Source: XYB2-FULL-45-11 sp964360375 (GTDB lineage: Bacteria; Patescibacteriota; Patescibacteriia; UBA9934; GWF2-40-263). From it: DNA of 21,868 nt. The DNA is taken from contig CAYHWG010000012.1 of assembly GCA_964360375.1 (NCBI GenBank), positions 1 through 21,868 of the forward strand, read 5' to 3'. The translations under genes and the position numbers were made by a program. The first letter of the stretch is position 1. The number at the start of each line of letters is the position of its first letter. The notes below the pieces were generated by a model. That model was not told where the DNA came from, searched no databases, and worked only from the letters and a program-made list of their open reading frames with translations. Positions 12,135 through 19,249 of the stretch are shown piece by piece.

Positions 12135-13895
12135 TTACCAACTATTATCACTTGTGCATTGTAAATCCACAATCCGTCCTTGCAACTCTCGATTTCCGTT
12201 CCACTCGTTCACAGAGACTTCGAACGCCACGTCGAGGACATCGCCGAGATGAAGCGTCTTGATATAAAATCCAAACGAAAATCCGATCATTTTTAATATT
12301 TTTCCGCCTTGTGATTGTATCGTCAAATGCAAATGTTTTCCATCTACACCGACCGTTCGGAGACCGACAACCTTCACATTTCGCGCGGCGAACACGGGTG
12401 CAGGATTTCCCATACCAAAAGGCTTGCACTTTTCAGTCCCTTCAACGAGCGGCCATGACACCTCTTCGAGTCGTATGAGCGCATCGATCGAAAGTGTTGC
12501 AATGACGCTGCTTTCGAGCATGGTTGCAACGAGTGTGTCACGTATTATTTTTGTTGCCGATTCGAATGCTTCTGTACTACAAATGGAAAGTCCACACGCT
12601 TGTGGATGTCCGCCGTATTTTTCAAGATGGTCTGATGCGGCATGAAGTGCTGGCATGAGGTCGACACCATCTGTACTACGACCTGAACCAATATAGTGTT
12701 CACCATCTTTTCCAAAAATAAACGTTGGAAGATTATATTCGTTCAACAATTTTCCGGCGACAAGCCCAACAAGTCCTGCTTGCCAACCGTCTTGAAATAA
12801 AATAATACAATCCTTAGGTGTTTCGACCAATTGGTTTTTTGCCTCTTTATACATTTCGTCAGATCGAGCCTGTCGAGCCCTATTTGTAGTCTGTAACTTC
12901 ATCGCCTTTTCAACAGCAACGGTTTCATCTTCCTCGATCAAAAGTTCAAGGGCATCATAGGCGTGCGCCATGCGACCCGCCGCGTTGAGTCGAGGACCGA
13001 TCTGGAATCCGATCGATGTTGTATCAAGCTCGCCGATTTTGCCACCCGCAATTTCAATGAGTGCACGCAACCCGGGTCGTTTTGTTTTATTCAAAACAAG
13101 AAGACCGAAAATCTCGAGAACACGATTCTCTCCCACAAGTGGAACCATATCCGTCACCGTCGCAATTGCGACCAAATCGAGAAGCCACTTTTCGTGACCA
13201 TGTGGAAATGCAGCGCCGCGAGATCGAGCTTCGTCGATGAGTGCACTCGCGAGTTTGAATGCAACTCCTGTACCACATAAATGTTTATTTAAAAATGTTT
13301 CACCTGGAACGAGAGGATGAATCAAAATCGCAGACTCAGGTAATTCTTTTGGCATTCCTTGCCTGCCGGCAGGTAGGGTGTGGTGATCACAGACGATCGT
13401 ATCTATCCCAAAAGATTTGGCAAGATCAATTGCGGGCTTGTTTGAAATTCCACAATCAACCGTAATAATCAGATTTGTTTTTCCCTTAAGCTCTTTCGCT
13501 GTGTCCGTCGAAAATCCATATCCTTCAAGTTCGCGATGCGGAATGTAGTAATCAATTTTTGATTCGTCAAACTTGAGCGCACGGGAAATATCCCGAAGGG
13601 TCGTTATAAGCACGGTTGAGCCACACACGCCGTCCGCATCATAATCCCCATGAATCGTGATGTCTTCTCCTTTTAAAAAAGCATCGAACACTCTTTGAAC
13701 GGCCGTGGTCATATTTCGAAACGAAGATGGTGCACAGGTATCGCGGTTCCAATCAGGCCCAAAAAAAATATCGAACTGTTCTTGTGTTTTCATTCCACGA
13801 CGGTAAAGCAATTGCAAAAGAACCGGATGAATATTCGGAAATTGTGTAAAAAAATCAGCGGGTGCAGACTCAGCGAAGAGCCATTGTTTCACCAT
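12135..13895 (-). CDS. recJ: Single-stranded-DNA 5'-3' exonuclease RecJ
   Basis: Degrades single-stranded DNA 5' to 3' in recombination and repair. From the ATG at 13895 it has 586 residues. The DHH-family motifs are present: HGDYDADGV near 83-91, TVDCGISN near 145-152, DHH at 170-172, and the DHHA1 motif GGHPQACGLS near 415-425, followed by the C-terminal OB fold. Straight after DHH comes a palindrome-encoded module (PAGRQ, 175-179) in a loop before the next conserved strand. The ATG at 13895 is chosen because it follows the stop of the 31-residue gene by four bases; an in-frame TTG at 13910 is less likely. Confidence 0.95.
   Translation of the reverse strand: MVKQWLFAESAPADFFTQFPNIHPVLLQLLYRRGMKTQEQFDIFFGPDWNRDTCAPSSFRNMTTAVQRVFDAFLKGEDITIHGDYDADGVCGSTVLITTLRDISRALKFDESKIDYYIPHRELEGYGFSTDTAKELKGKTNLIITVDCGISNKPAIDLAKSFGIDTIVCDHHTLPAGRQGMPKELPESAILIHPLVPGETFLNKHLCGTGVAFKLASALIDEARSRGAAFPHGHEKWLLDLVAIATVTDMVPLVGENRVLEIFGLLVLNKTKRPGLRALIEIAGGKIGELDTTSIGFQIGPRLNAAGRMAHAYDALELLIEEDETVAVEKAMKLQTTNRARQARSDEMYKEAKNQLVETPKDCIILFQDGWQAGLVGLVAGKLLNEYNLPTFIFGKDGEHYIGSGRSTDGVDLMPALHAASDHLEKYGGHPQACGLSICSTEAFESATKIIRDTLVATMLESSVIATLSIDALIRLEEVSWPLVEGTEKCKPFGMGNPAPVFAARNVKVVGLRTVGVDGKHLHLTIQSQGGKILKMIGFSFGFYIKTLHLGDVLDVAFEVSVNEWNGNRELQGRIVDLQCTSDNSW
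13357..13378. repeat. Palindromic insert in recJ, PAGRQ-encoding
   Basis: The core CCTGCCGGCAGG (13362-13373) is a perfect 12-bp palindrome; pairing extends outward with two G-T wobbles to 13357 and 13378. On the coding strand it encodes the same Pro-Ala-Gly-Arg-Gln in the same frame and orientation as the element in pilM. It follows the DHH motif by two residues. Confidence 0.85.
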
Positions 13896-13899
13896 AGGA

Positions 13900-13995
13900 T
13901 CAATATCCAAGCATGACCGAATACAAGACCATAGAAGAAATCACGATAGATGCGACGATCGCCCAGAAAATGCGAAAAAGTTTTTTGCGTTTCAT
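13900..13995 (-). CDS. 31-residue single-pass membrane protein
   Basis: A short gene between lepA and recJ. It starts at the ATG at 13995, four bases after the lepA stop, and ends with TGA at 13900, four bases before the recJ ATG. The product opens MKRKKLFRIFW, four basic residues followed by one hydrophobic helix (about 9-29: IFWAIVASIVISSMVLYSV), and ends MLGY. The tight spacing on both sides, positive-inside charge pattern and clean single helix support a real coding gene. No homologue can be named. It might be a membrane-anchored partner of a neighbour or simply a small lineage protein. Confidence 0.7.
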   Translation of the reverse strand: MKRKKLFRIFWAIVASIVISSMVLYSVMLGY

Positions 13996-13999
13996 AATG

Positions 14000-15790
14000 T
14001 TAATCTCGTTTCAATACATTCAAATAGGCGTTTGTTGGAATTGTGACTCGTCCTCGACCAAATTCTGCCATGCGTGCTTTTCCTTTTTTCTGTTTCTCGA
14101 GAAGTTTTCGTTTACGCGTGACATCTCCTCCATATAATCCGGATGTGACATCTTTTCTTACAGCTGAAATTTGTTCACTTGCAATGATCTTCCCACCAAT
14201 CGCCGCCTGTAATTTTATGACAAAGTTTTCTCGAGGGATGGAGTCTTTCAAGGATTTTACAATGCGTCGCCCGGATCGTTCCGCCTCATTGCGATACACA
14301 AGTGTTGCAAATGCTTCGACCGGTTCTTCCGCAACAAGAATATCCATCTTCACAACATCCGCCTCTCGATAATCAAGAAAATCATAATTGAGCGATGCAT
14401 ATCCAGCTGTCACACTTTTCAATTTATCGTAAAAATCAACGATGACCATCGCAAGTGGAATCTCATAATGCAATATGGCTCGATTTTCGGAAAGATATTC
14501 TGTGTTTTTATAAATTCCACGTCGATCTTGAACAAGTTGCATCACTCCCCCAACATAATCCGTTGGTGTGACAATATCAGCTGTGACCCAAGGCTCATCA
14601 ATCTTTTCGATGTGCGAAACATCCGGAAGTTCGAGTGGGCTTTTAATCATGAGTACCTCACCATTCATTCTCAACACGTTGTACGCAACCGACGGAACCG
14701 TCACAACGAGTTCAATATGAAACTCACGTTCAAGACGCTCCTTTAAAATCTCAAGATGCAACATTCCGAGAAGCCCACAGCGAAAACCATAGCCAAGTGC
14801 TGGCGAATGTTCTGGTTCATAAACAAGCGCAGAGTCATTCAATTTCAAACGCTCCATGGCGTCACGCAATCGTCCAAAGTTGTCACCCTCTGCAGGAAAC
14901 ACTCCCGCAAAGACCATTGGTTTAACCTCACGATATCCACCAAGAGATTCAACCTTTGCGTCAGCAAGTGTAATGGTGTCACCAACGCGACAATGCGCGA
15001 TTGTTTTGAGTCCTGTAACAACGTACCCGATCTGTCCAGTCTCGAGCTCGTGTTGTGGAATGCGACCATTTGGCGTCACCGCACCAACCTCGAGAATCTC
15101 AACTTCAGCATCTGTCGCCATGAATCGAATCTTCTCACCTGTTTTGAACGAACCGTCGATCACACGTACATACGCCATCACTCCACGGTAATCGTCATAA
15201 AACGAATCAAAAATCAAAGCGCGAAGTGGTTTTTCAACTTCACCCTTTGGCGCCGGCACTTTTTCAATGATGAGATCAAGCAACGCAAGAACTCCCTCAC
15301 CCGTTTTTCCACTCACTGCAAGAATCTCGGACGGATCACAACCGATCAGCTTGACGATTTCTTGTGTGCGACGAGGAACATCAGAAGCAGGAAGATCGAT
15401 TTTATTCAGAACAGGAATAATCGTCAGCCCTTCCTCAATCGCGAGATAGAGATTTCCAATCGTCTGCGCCTGCACACCCTGAGTCGAATCGACGAGCAAC
15501 ACAGCGCCTTCAACCGCGGCGAGCGATCGAGAAACTTCATAATTAAAATCAACGTGGCCCGGCGTATCGATCAGATTCAAACAAAGACCTTTATATTTCA
15601 TCTGAGCTGGTGCGAGCTTGATGGTGATTCCACGTTCTCGCTCAATATCCATTGAATCAAGAATTTGAGCTTTCATGTTTCGTTTGTCTACGGTTCCGGT
15701 CAATTCCAAAAGTCGATCCGAGAGGGTCGACTTTCCATGATCAATATGGGCAATAATACAGAAGTTCCGAATGTGCGAGAGGTCTTTCAT
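14000..15790 (-). CDS. lepA: Elongation factor 4 (LepA), ribosomal back-translocase GTPase
   Basis: GTPase that acts on the ribosome during initiation or stalled elongation. From the ATG at 15790 it has 596 residues, the usual length. G1 is AHIDHGKST (14-22), the switch I region ERERGITI is at 51-58, G3 is DTPGH (76-80) and G4 is NKID (130-133). Domain II, the EF-G-like domains III and V, and the LepA-specific C-terminal domain with GGDVTRKRKLLEKQKKGK follow, closing with LNVLKRD. The start is set by the promoter TTGCCA-17-TATGCT (15830-15802) and the normal family N-terminus; an upstream ATG at 15823 overlaps that promoter. It heads the lepA-31aa-recJ-NYN operon. Confidence 0.97.
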   Translation of the reverse strand: MKDLSHIRNFCIIAHIDHGKSTLSDRLLELTGTVDKRNMKAQILDSMDIERERGITIKLAPAQMKYKGLCLNLIDTPGHVDFNYEVSRSLAAVEGAVLLVDSTQGVQAQTIGNLYLAIEEGLTIIPVLNKIDLPASDVPRRTQEIVKLIGCDPSEILAVSGKTGEGVLALLDLIIEKVPAPKGEVEKPLRALIFDSFYDDYRGVMAYVRVIDGSFKTGEKIRFMATDAEVEILEVGAVTPNGRIPQHELETGQIGYVVTGLKTIAHCRVGDTITLADAKVESLGGYREVKPMVFAGVFPAEGDNFGRLRDAMERLKLNDSALVYEPEHSPALGYGFRCGLLGMLHLEILKERLEREFHIELVVTVPSVAYNVLRMNGEVLMIKSPLELPDVSHIEKIDEPWVTADIVTPTDYVGGVMQLVQDRRGIYKNTEYLSENRAILHYEIPLAMVIVDFYDKLKSVTAGYASLNYDFLDYREADVVKMDILVAEEPVEAFATLVYRNEAERSGRRIVKSLKDSIPRENFVIKLQAAIGGKIIASEQISAVRKDVTSGLYGGDVTRKRKLLEKQKKGKARMAEFGRGRVTIPTNAYLNVLKRD

Positions 15791-15801
15791 AGTCGACTCG
15801 A

Positions 15802-15830
15802 AGCATATCGGAAATCTTGACAAATGGCAA
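15802..15830 (-). promoter_or_regulatory. lepA operon promoter
   Basis: On the minus strand it reads TTGCCA (15830-15825, 5 of 6), a 17-base spacer and TATGCT (15807-15802, 4 of 6). The predicted start is four to five bases before the ATG at 15790. It overlaps the divergent promoter at 15817-15845. Confidence 0.65.
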
Positions 15831-15845
15831 AAAGAACATTAGGAT
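15817..15845 (+). promoter_or_regulatory. Promoter of the XRE-like gene, overlapping lepA promoter
   Basis: TTGACA (15817-15822), a 17-base spacer and TAGGAT (15840-15845, 4 of 6). The -35 of each divergent promoter lies within the spacer of the other, so simultaneous polymerase binding is unlikely. Transcription would start near 15852. Confidence 0.65.
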
Positions 15846-15849
15846 TATC

Positions 15850-15869
15850 TGTTGCTTCTTTTTGCAACA
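15850..15869 (+). promoter_or_regulatory. Leader hairpin ahead of the Shine-Dalgarno
   Basis: TGTTGC (15850-15855) and GCAACA (15864-15869) form a 6-bp stem with an 8-nt U-rich loop at the very 5' end of the predicted mRNA. AAAAAGGAAAAAATG follows, giving a Shine-Dalgarno (AAGGA) at good distance from the ATG at 15881. It may protect the 5' end or tune translation. Confidence 0.5.
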
Positions 15870-15880
15870 AAAAGGAAAAA

Positions 15881-16327
15881 ATGGAAACGAAAGAACATAT
15901 CGAGTTTCGAGTCGAACACTATCTGGACTCAGAGACTCCGCTCGACTTTGCAAAAGCTCAGGCTCTTGCTCAAGAATCACTCATAGTACTTGAACAATCT
16001 TTGCTACGTTGTCTTCTGGCAACTGGTCGAGCAACAATTGTCATCACATCACAAGAAAAAGGCAATATTTCAGGAGGGTCTTCAAAAAAAAATTTCATGC
16101 CCTCAAACGCGTTCATCATTTTCCTGCGTAATCAATTGGCACGAAATAAAATGAATGACGGGGAATTCGCGAAGAAATGTGGAGTATCCAACTCACTGAT
16201 TTCACTATTCTTGAATAGAAAGACTGGTCTAGGAATTGGTACACAAAAAAAGCTCATTAAAGCTATTAATGATTTGCCCGATCTTGAACGCACTGAATGG
16301 GAACAACTCAAAGTGCAAATGAAGTAA
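15881..16327 (+). CDS. XRE-family helix-turn-helix protein
   Basis: 148 residues from the ATG at 15881, chosen for its Shine-Dalgarno; an ATG at 15824 lies upstream of the predicted transcript start. The N-terminal half (about 1-72) is mostly helical with no family I recognise. Residues about 75-130 form a Cro/CI-like helix-turn-helix: FIIFLRNQLARNKMNDGEFA, then KKCGVSNSLISLFLNRKTG and LGIGTQKKLIKAI. It probably binds DNA, and the divergent overlapping promoters make autoregulation and lepA as a target plausible. It is followed by a terminator and then by the Fic module, which has its own promoter. Confidence 0.8.
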   Translation: METKEHIEFRVEHYLDSETPLDFAKAQALAQESLIVLEQSLLRCLLATGRATIVITSQEKGNISGGSSKKNFMPSNAFIIFLRNQLARNKMNDGEFAKKCGVSNSLISLFLNRKTGLGIGTQKKLIKAINDLPDLERTEWEQLKVQMK

Positions 16328-16349
16328 AAATAATCAACATCTCTCCTTC

Positions 16350-16380
16350 AACGTCCCCTCGCGGACGTTTTTTCTTTTTG
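16350..16380 (+). terminator. Intrinsic terminator after the XRE-like gene
   Basis: AACGTCC (16350-16356) and GGACGTT (16363-16369) form a perfect stem with a 6-nt loop, followed by TTTTCTTTTT. The end of the T-tract contributes to the -35 (TTGCTT, 16378-16383) of the next promoter. Confidence 0.9.
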
Positions 16381-16406
16381 CTTGAACGGTTGTTTTGTGA
16401 TAAAAT
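16378..16406 (+). promoter_or_regulatory. Promoter of the Fic antitoxin gene
   Basis: TTGCTT (16378-16383), a 17-base spacer and the extended -10 TG-A-TAAAAT (16398-16406). The predicted start lies about seven bases before the ATG at 16420. Confidence 0.65.
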
Positions 16407-16419
16407 GCTGTCGAAACAT

Positions 16420-16569
16420 ATGAAAAAAACTCCTATTATTACCAAAAAAATGAGAGATCGATCGGTCGCACAGTCCTCAAAAATGGAAGGGTTGAGTTTA
16501 ACGCGGGCAAAAAAAGACAAAGCCCTGATCAAAAAACTCAAAACATATGGTCGCGCATTCTCGATATAG
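16420..16569 (+). CDS. Fic antitoxin-like protein with inhibitory motif
   Basis: 49 residues. It carries SSKMEG (19-24), which fits the (S/T)xxxE(G/N) inhibitory motif that in Fic systems places a Glu into the ATP site and blocks AMP transfer. A Lys-rich helix (LTRAKKDKALIKKLKTYG, 27-44) follows. The stop overlaps the start of the Fic-like gene by 23 bases, the usual arrangement of a separate (class I) antitoxin and toxin. An in-frame ATG at 16405 lies within the -10, so 16420 is preferred. Fic family assignment is by motif and context; the partner toxin is broken (see next entry). Confidence 0.75.
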   Translation: MKKTPIITKKMRDRSVAQSSKMEGLSLTRAKKDKALIKKLKTYGRAFSI

Positions 16570-16959
16570 CGCAGGCGGCGATGAAGATGTTGTGTTGCCA
16601 AACAAGTTGCATATCGATAACGAAGATGAGCTTGGTCGAGCTGAAACAATTTTGTATTCCGACACGAACAAACACTTCTTTGATCTGCTTAACGAAAAAC
16701 AACTCACAATCAGTTTCACTCTCCTTTTCGACATCCATTTCTACTTCCTCGGCACACTTTACACTTGGGCTGGCAAGCTTCGCGCGGTCGACATCTCAAA
16801 GAACGGAACACTTTTTTGTTCATCGAAGTATCTTGATCAGGTCATGAAAGACTTCGAGAAGATGTTTCGAAAAAACATCCCATTCTTTTCAGCTTCGAAA
16901 CAGATACGATTGTCCTTCTGATCAACATCGGGAAACATGATGATTACACCAAATGGTAA
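16547..16959 (+). pseudogene. Degenerate Fic-domain toxin, catalytic motif lost
   Basis: The open frame (16547-16921) gives 124 residues. VLPNKL (16-21) and the stretch near 60-100 (FYFLGTLYTWAGKLRAVDISKNGTLF) match the N-terminal half and flap of Fic AMP-transferases. Real Fic proteins continue to HxFx(D/E)GNGR, which supplies the catalytic His; nothing like it occurs here in any frame before the terminator. After residue about 112 the frame ends in unrelated residues. In the +2 frame, 16894-16959 encodes a tail ending GKHDDYTKW and a TAA, which resembles the C-terminal end of such proteins (the GDYT type). I infer an internal deletion plus frameshift that removed the active site. A short functional truncated form is less likely. 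Confidence 0.7.
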
Positions 16960-16962
16960 CAG

Positions 16963-16985
16963 AAAACCGCCTTTGTGGCGGTTTT
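16963..16985. terminator. Bidirectional terminator
   Basis: AAAACCGCC (16963-16971) and GGCGGTTTT (16977-16985) form a perfect 9-bp stem with a 5-nt loop. A and T runs on both sides let it serve both the Fic remnant (plus) and the beta-CASP gene (minus), whose stop lies four bases away. Confidence 0.9.
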
Positions 16986-16988
16986 ATC

Positions 16989-18353
16989 TTAACATTCATG
17001 TGTCGTTCCTTCCGATGGAATCAGCACTTCCGTTTTTAGTTCCTCTCGAAGATGCTTTGCAAACTCCACCTTTGCGTCCGGATCGCCGTGCACGAGAAAA
17101 ATCTTTTTTGGGAGGATACCATTTTCTGGTTTGAGCCAGCGCGTTAATTTGTTTTGATCTCCGTGAGCAGAAAAGGCGCCGATCCCTTGAATTTTTGCTT
17201 TCACCTTTACAGGCTTTCCATATATTCTAACAGACTTTGCTCCTTGAAATATTTGTCGTCCAATTGTTCCGGCGGCTTGATAACCGATCACGAGAATCGT
17301 CGTTGAGGCAATCGGAAGATATCGCTCGAGATGATGCATGATACGTCCACCATTCATCATACCGCTCCCGGCAATAATAATTTTTGGCGCAGGCGCATTA
17401 TTAATTTCTTTGGAGGCGTCTGTCGAAAGTGTTTCATGCAAATTTGGAAATGAGAAAAAATCACGATCCGGCTCCTCAAGAATTGGTGATTGAAATCGTA
17501 GATATGCCTTAAAGTCTCGGTAAAGTTGTGTCGCTTTAATCGCCATAGGACTATCAAGATAAATCGGTTCGGACGTTTTAAGATCTCGCAAAATTAAATC
17601 CATTTCATAAAGCACTTCTTGTGTTCGTTCAATCGAAAATGCAGGAATGAGCAAAACACCTTTTTGTTTGAGTGCTGATTCCATCGCCTCACGAAGCATA
17701 CTTGAACGCGTTTTCGAATCCTCGTGAACTTTATGACCATACGTTGATTCGCAGACAACAATATCTGCATGCGAAATGGGATCTGTCATCGGAAGAATTG
17801 GTACATCATCGTTCCCAATATCTCCTGAAAACACAACACGTTTTCCTTCTGCATCAACGGTGATATACGCAGAACCGAGCACATGACCGGCATCATGAAA
17901 AATGACCGTGATTCCAGGAGCAACCGTTATATGTTGGTGATACGAAACTTGTTTTGTTTGATCAAACACACCATGCAGATCTTCAAGTTCATACAACGTT
18001 GAACTTCCACATTTTCTTGCATCTTCCTCCATGATGTGATGCGCGTCCTCAAGAACGAGTCGCGTGAGGCCTTCACAGGGTTCGGTCATGTATATCGTGC
18101 CTTTAAACCCAGATTTTACTAAAACAGGCAATCGACCCGTATGATCTGCGTGAGGATGGGTAATAAAAACACCATCAAGTTTCGCAACGTCGAACGTAAA
18201 TTTCTGCATGTTTTTGGTGGTACACATTTGTTCTCCTTGAAACATCCCACAATCGATAAGGAGACGTCGTTCAACATGATTGGCATCAAGACAGGTCAGC
18301 AGATGGCACGATCCCGTTACTTCATCCGCAGCTCCGTAAAAAGAAATGTTCAT
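16989..18353 (-). CDS. MBL-fold beta-CASP ribonuclease (CPSF/Ysh1-like)
   Basis: 454-residue metallo-beta-lactamase-fold enzyme with a beta-CASP insertion, a family that cuts or trims RNA. Zinc ligands are THPHADH (65-71), DAGHVLGSA near 150 and SGDIG near 170. The beta-CASP part shows STYGHK, PAFSIERTQEVLYE, MMNGGRIMHHL, and the late ligand motifs FSAHGDQ and VHGD. It begins on the ATGA shared with the VKOR stop, so it is cotranscribed with the thiol-redox pair despite no obvious functional link. It most resembles the short bacterial RNA-processing type rather than full-length RNase J. Substrate unknown. Confidence 0.93.
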   Translation of the reverse strand: MNISFYGAADEVTGSCHLLTCLDANHVERRLLIDCGMFQGEQMCTTKNMQKFTFDVAKLDGVFITHPHADHTGRLPVLVKSGFKGTIYMTEPCEGLTRLVLEDAHHIMEEDARKCGSSTLYELEDLHGVFDQTKQVSYHQHITVAPGITVIFHDAGHVLGSAYITVDAEGKRVVFSGDIGNDDVPILPMTDPISHADIVVCESTYGHKVHEDSKTRSSMLREAMESALKQKGVLLIPAFSIERTQEVLYEMDLILRDLKTSEPIYLDSPMAIKATQLYRDFKAYLRFQSPILEEPDRDFFSFPNLHETLSTDASKEINNAPAPKIIIAGSGMMNGGRIMHHLERYLPIASTTILVIGYQAAGTIGRQIFQGAKSVRIYGKPVKVKAKIQGIGAFSAHGDQNKLTRWLKPENGILPKKIFLVHGDPDAKVEFAKHLREELKTEVLIPSEGTTHEC

Positions 18354-18793
18354 ACAAGCAATTTTTGTTTGCGCTCAAAAATAAAAATCCGAAAAGAACA
18401 ATAGGTAAAGAACAACATCATGAGTTGTGATGTCACGCAAATAAGACACCATGCTTGAATCACAAACGCCTCGAGCGCAGAAAGATATAATGTGAACAAT
18501 AATGCACCAAGCGAGGAAAATAACAAAAATCTTGTTAAACTTTTATCCTCTGGATTCTTTCGTTTTAACCAAGTTGCAACAATCAAAAAGAAATATCCAA
18601 TGATTCCAAGCAAAGAAACAGGGATACCAGCGATCACGGAATACGGTCCTTTATTGACAATATCGCAATTAATTTTAGCATTCAAATCACAAAGCGTTCC
18701 AGAAACAAAACCTCGATTGTGAAAAAAAGCATAGAATGACAACACCAAACCAACAAAAGCAAACAAGAGCATCCATTGCGTTATTTTTTTCAT
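18350..18793 (-). CDS. VKOR-family thiol-disulfide oxidoreductase
   Basis: 147 residues with four membrane helices. It has the loop cysteines Cys35 and Cys43 (TLCDLNAKINCDIV) and the quinone-side CxxC at Cys116-Cys119 (WCLICV), plus the conserved Ser in GIPVSLLG. Bacterial VKORs reoxidise a DsbA-like partner using quinone. The partner is likely the CPHC thioredoxin-like protein one base upstream. The start at 18793 follows that gene as TAG-T-ATG; an upstream ATG at 18808 is rejected for overlap. The stop overlaps the next start (ATGA). Confidence 0.93.
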   Translation of the reverse strand: MKKITQWMLLFAFVGLVLSFYAFFHNRGFVSGTLCDLNAKINCDIVNKGPYSVIAGIPVSLLGIIGYFFLIVATWLKRKNPEDKSLTRFLLFSSLGALLFTLYLSALEAFVIQAWCLICVTSQLMMLFFTYCSFRIFIFERKQKLLV

Positions 18794-18794
18794 A

Positions 18795-19187
18795 CTATTT
18801 TGCTTCAATCACACAATTTGCTTTCCCTCCCAAAATATCTAGTGTTTGAATTCCAGATAATCGTGATCCATCTTTAAACTCCCATGTTGGGTATCCTTCA
18901 ATCTTCGCGTTCTTACACGTTTGATTCATGCCTTGAGAATTTGGAACGGCACATTCTGTATAGGCAATTTTTTCAAAAGACTTTCCAAATAAATCTTTTT
19001 GTTCTTTACAATGAGGACACCACCAAGCCCCGAACATCTTTACTCCCTGATCTGTAAGACATTGCGCAAACGCATCTATTTTTGGATTAGCAGGAACTGA
19101 TTGTGTTCGAGCTGCATAGACGATAAGTCCAACAACCACCAAAACAGCCGCGCCATACAGATACCAAGAAGAAGATGATTTTTTCAT
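18795..19187 (-). CDS. Membrane-anchored thioredoxin-like protein with CPHC (DsbA-like)
   Basis: 130 residues. An N-terminal signal anchor (8-25) is followed by a small thioredoxin domain with GAWWCPHC (active site Cys57-Cys60) and cis-Pro100 (EGYPTW). CPHC is the DsbA-type active site and favours oxidation. Four further cysteines (43, 79, 91, 125) could form structural disulfides. It is the first gene of the trx-VKOR-beta-CASP operon and probably oxidises exported proteins outside the membrane, recharged by the VKOR. A -10 (TATACT, 19196-19201) lies eight bases before the ATG, with no Shine-Dalgarno. Confidence 0.92.
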   Translation of the reverse strand: MKKSSSSWYLYGAAVLVVVGLIVYAARTQSVPANPKIDAFAQCLTDQGVKMFGAWWCPHCKEQKDLFGKSFEKIAYTECAVPNSQGMNQTCKNAKIEGYPTWEFKDGSRLSGIQTLDILGGKANCVIEAK

Positions 19188-19195
19188 ACGCGTTC

Positions 19196-19201
19196 AGTAT
19201 A
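19196..19201 (-). promoter_or_regulatory. -10 element of the trx-VKOR operon
   Basis: TATACT (5 of 6) on the minus strand ends eight bases before the ATG at 19187, which would leave a leader of at most one or two bases. No clear -35 is visible at 16 to 18 bases. Confidence 0.55.
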
Positions 19202-19249
19202 CAGGAATTTTTTGATCGACAACATCAATGCAACAAACTGTGAATATCT

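Noticed and set aside
10653..13378. PAGRQ palindromes as CRISPR repeats or an insertion sequence
   Set aside because: Only two short copies 2.7 kb apart, inside genes and in frame; no spacers, no transposase, no target duplication visible.
13913..14137. 74-codon plus-strand frame across the lepA/recJ gap
   Set aside because: It is antisense to the tightly spaced 31-residue membrane gene and the lepA end, which explain the region better.
14756..15655. 299-codon open frame on the plus strand opposite lepA
   Set aside because: It lies wholly antisense to a certain gene, has low-complexity Asn/Arg/His-rich content, no Shine-Dalgarno or promoter, and no recognisable domain.
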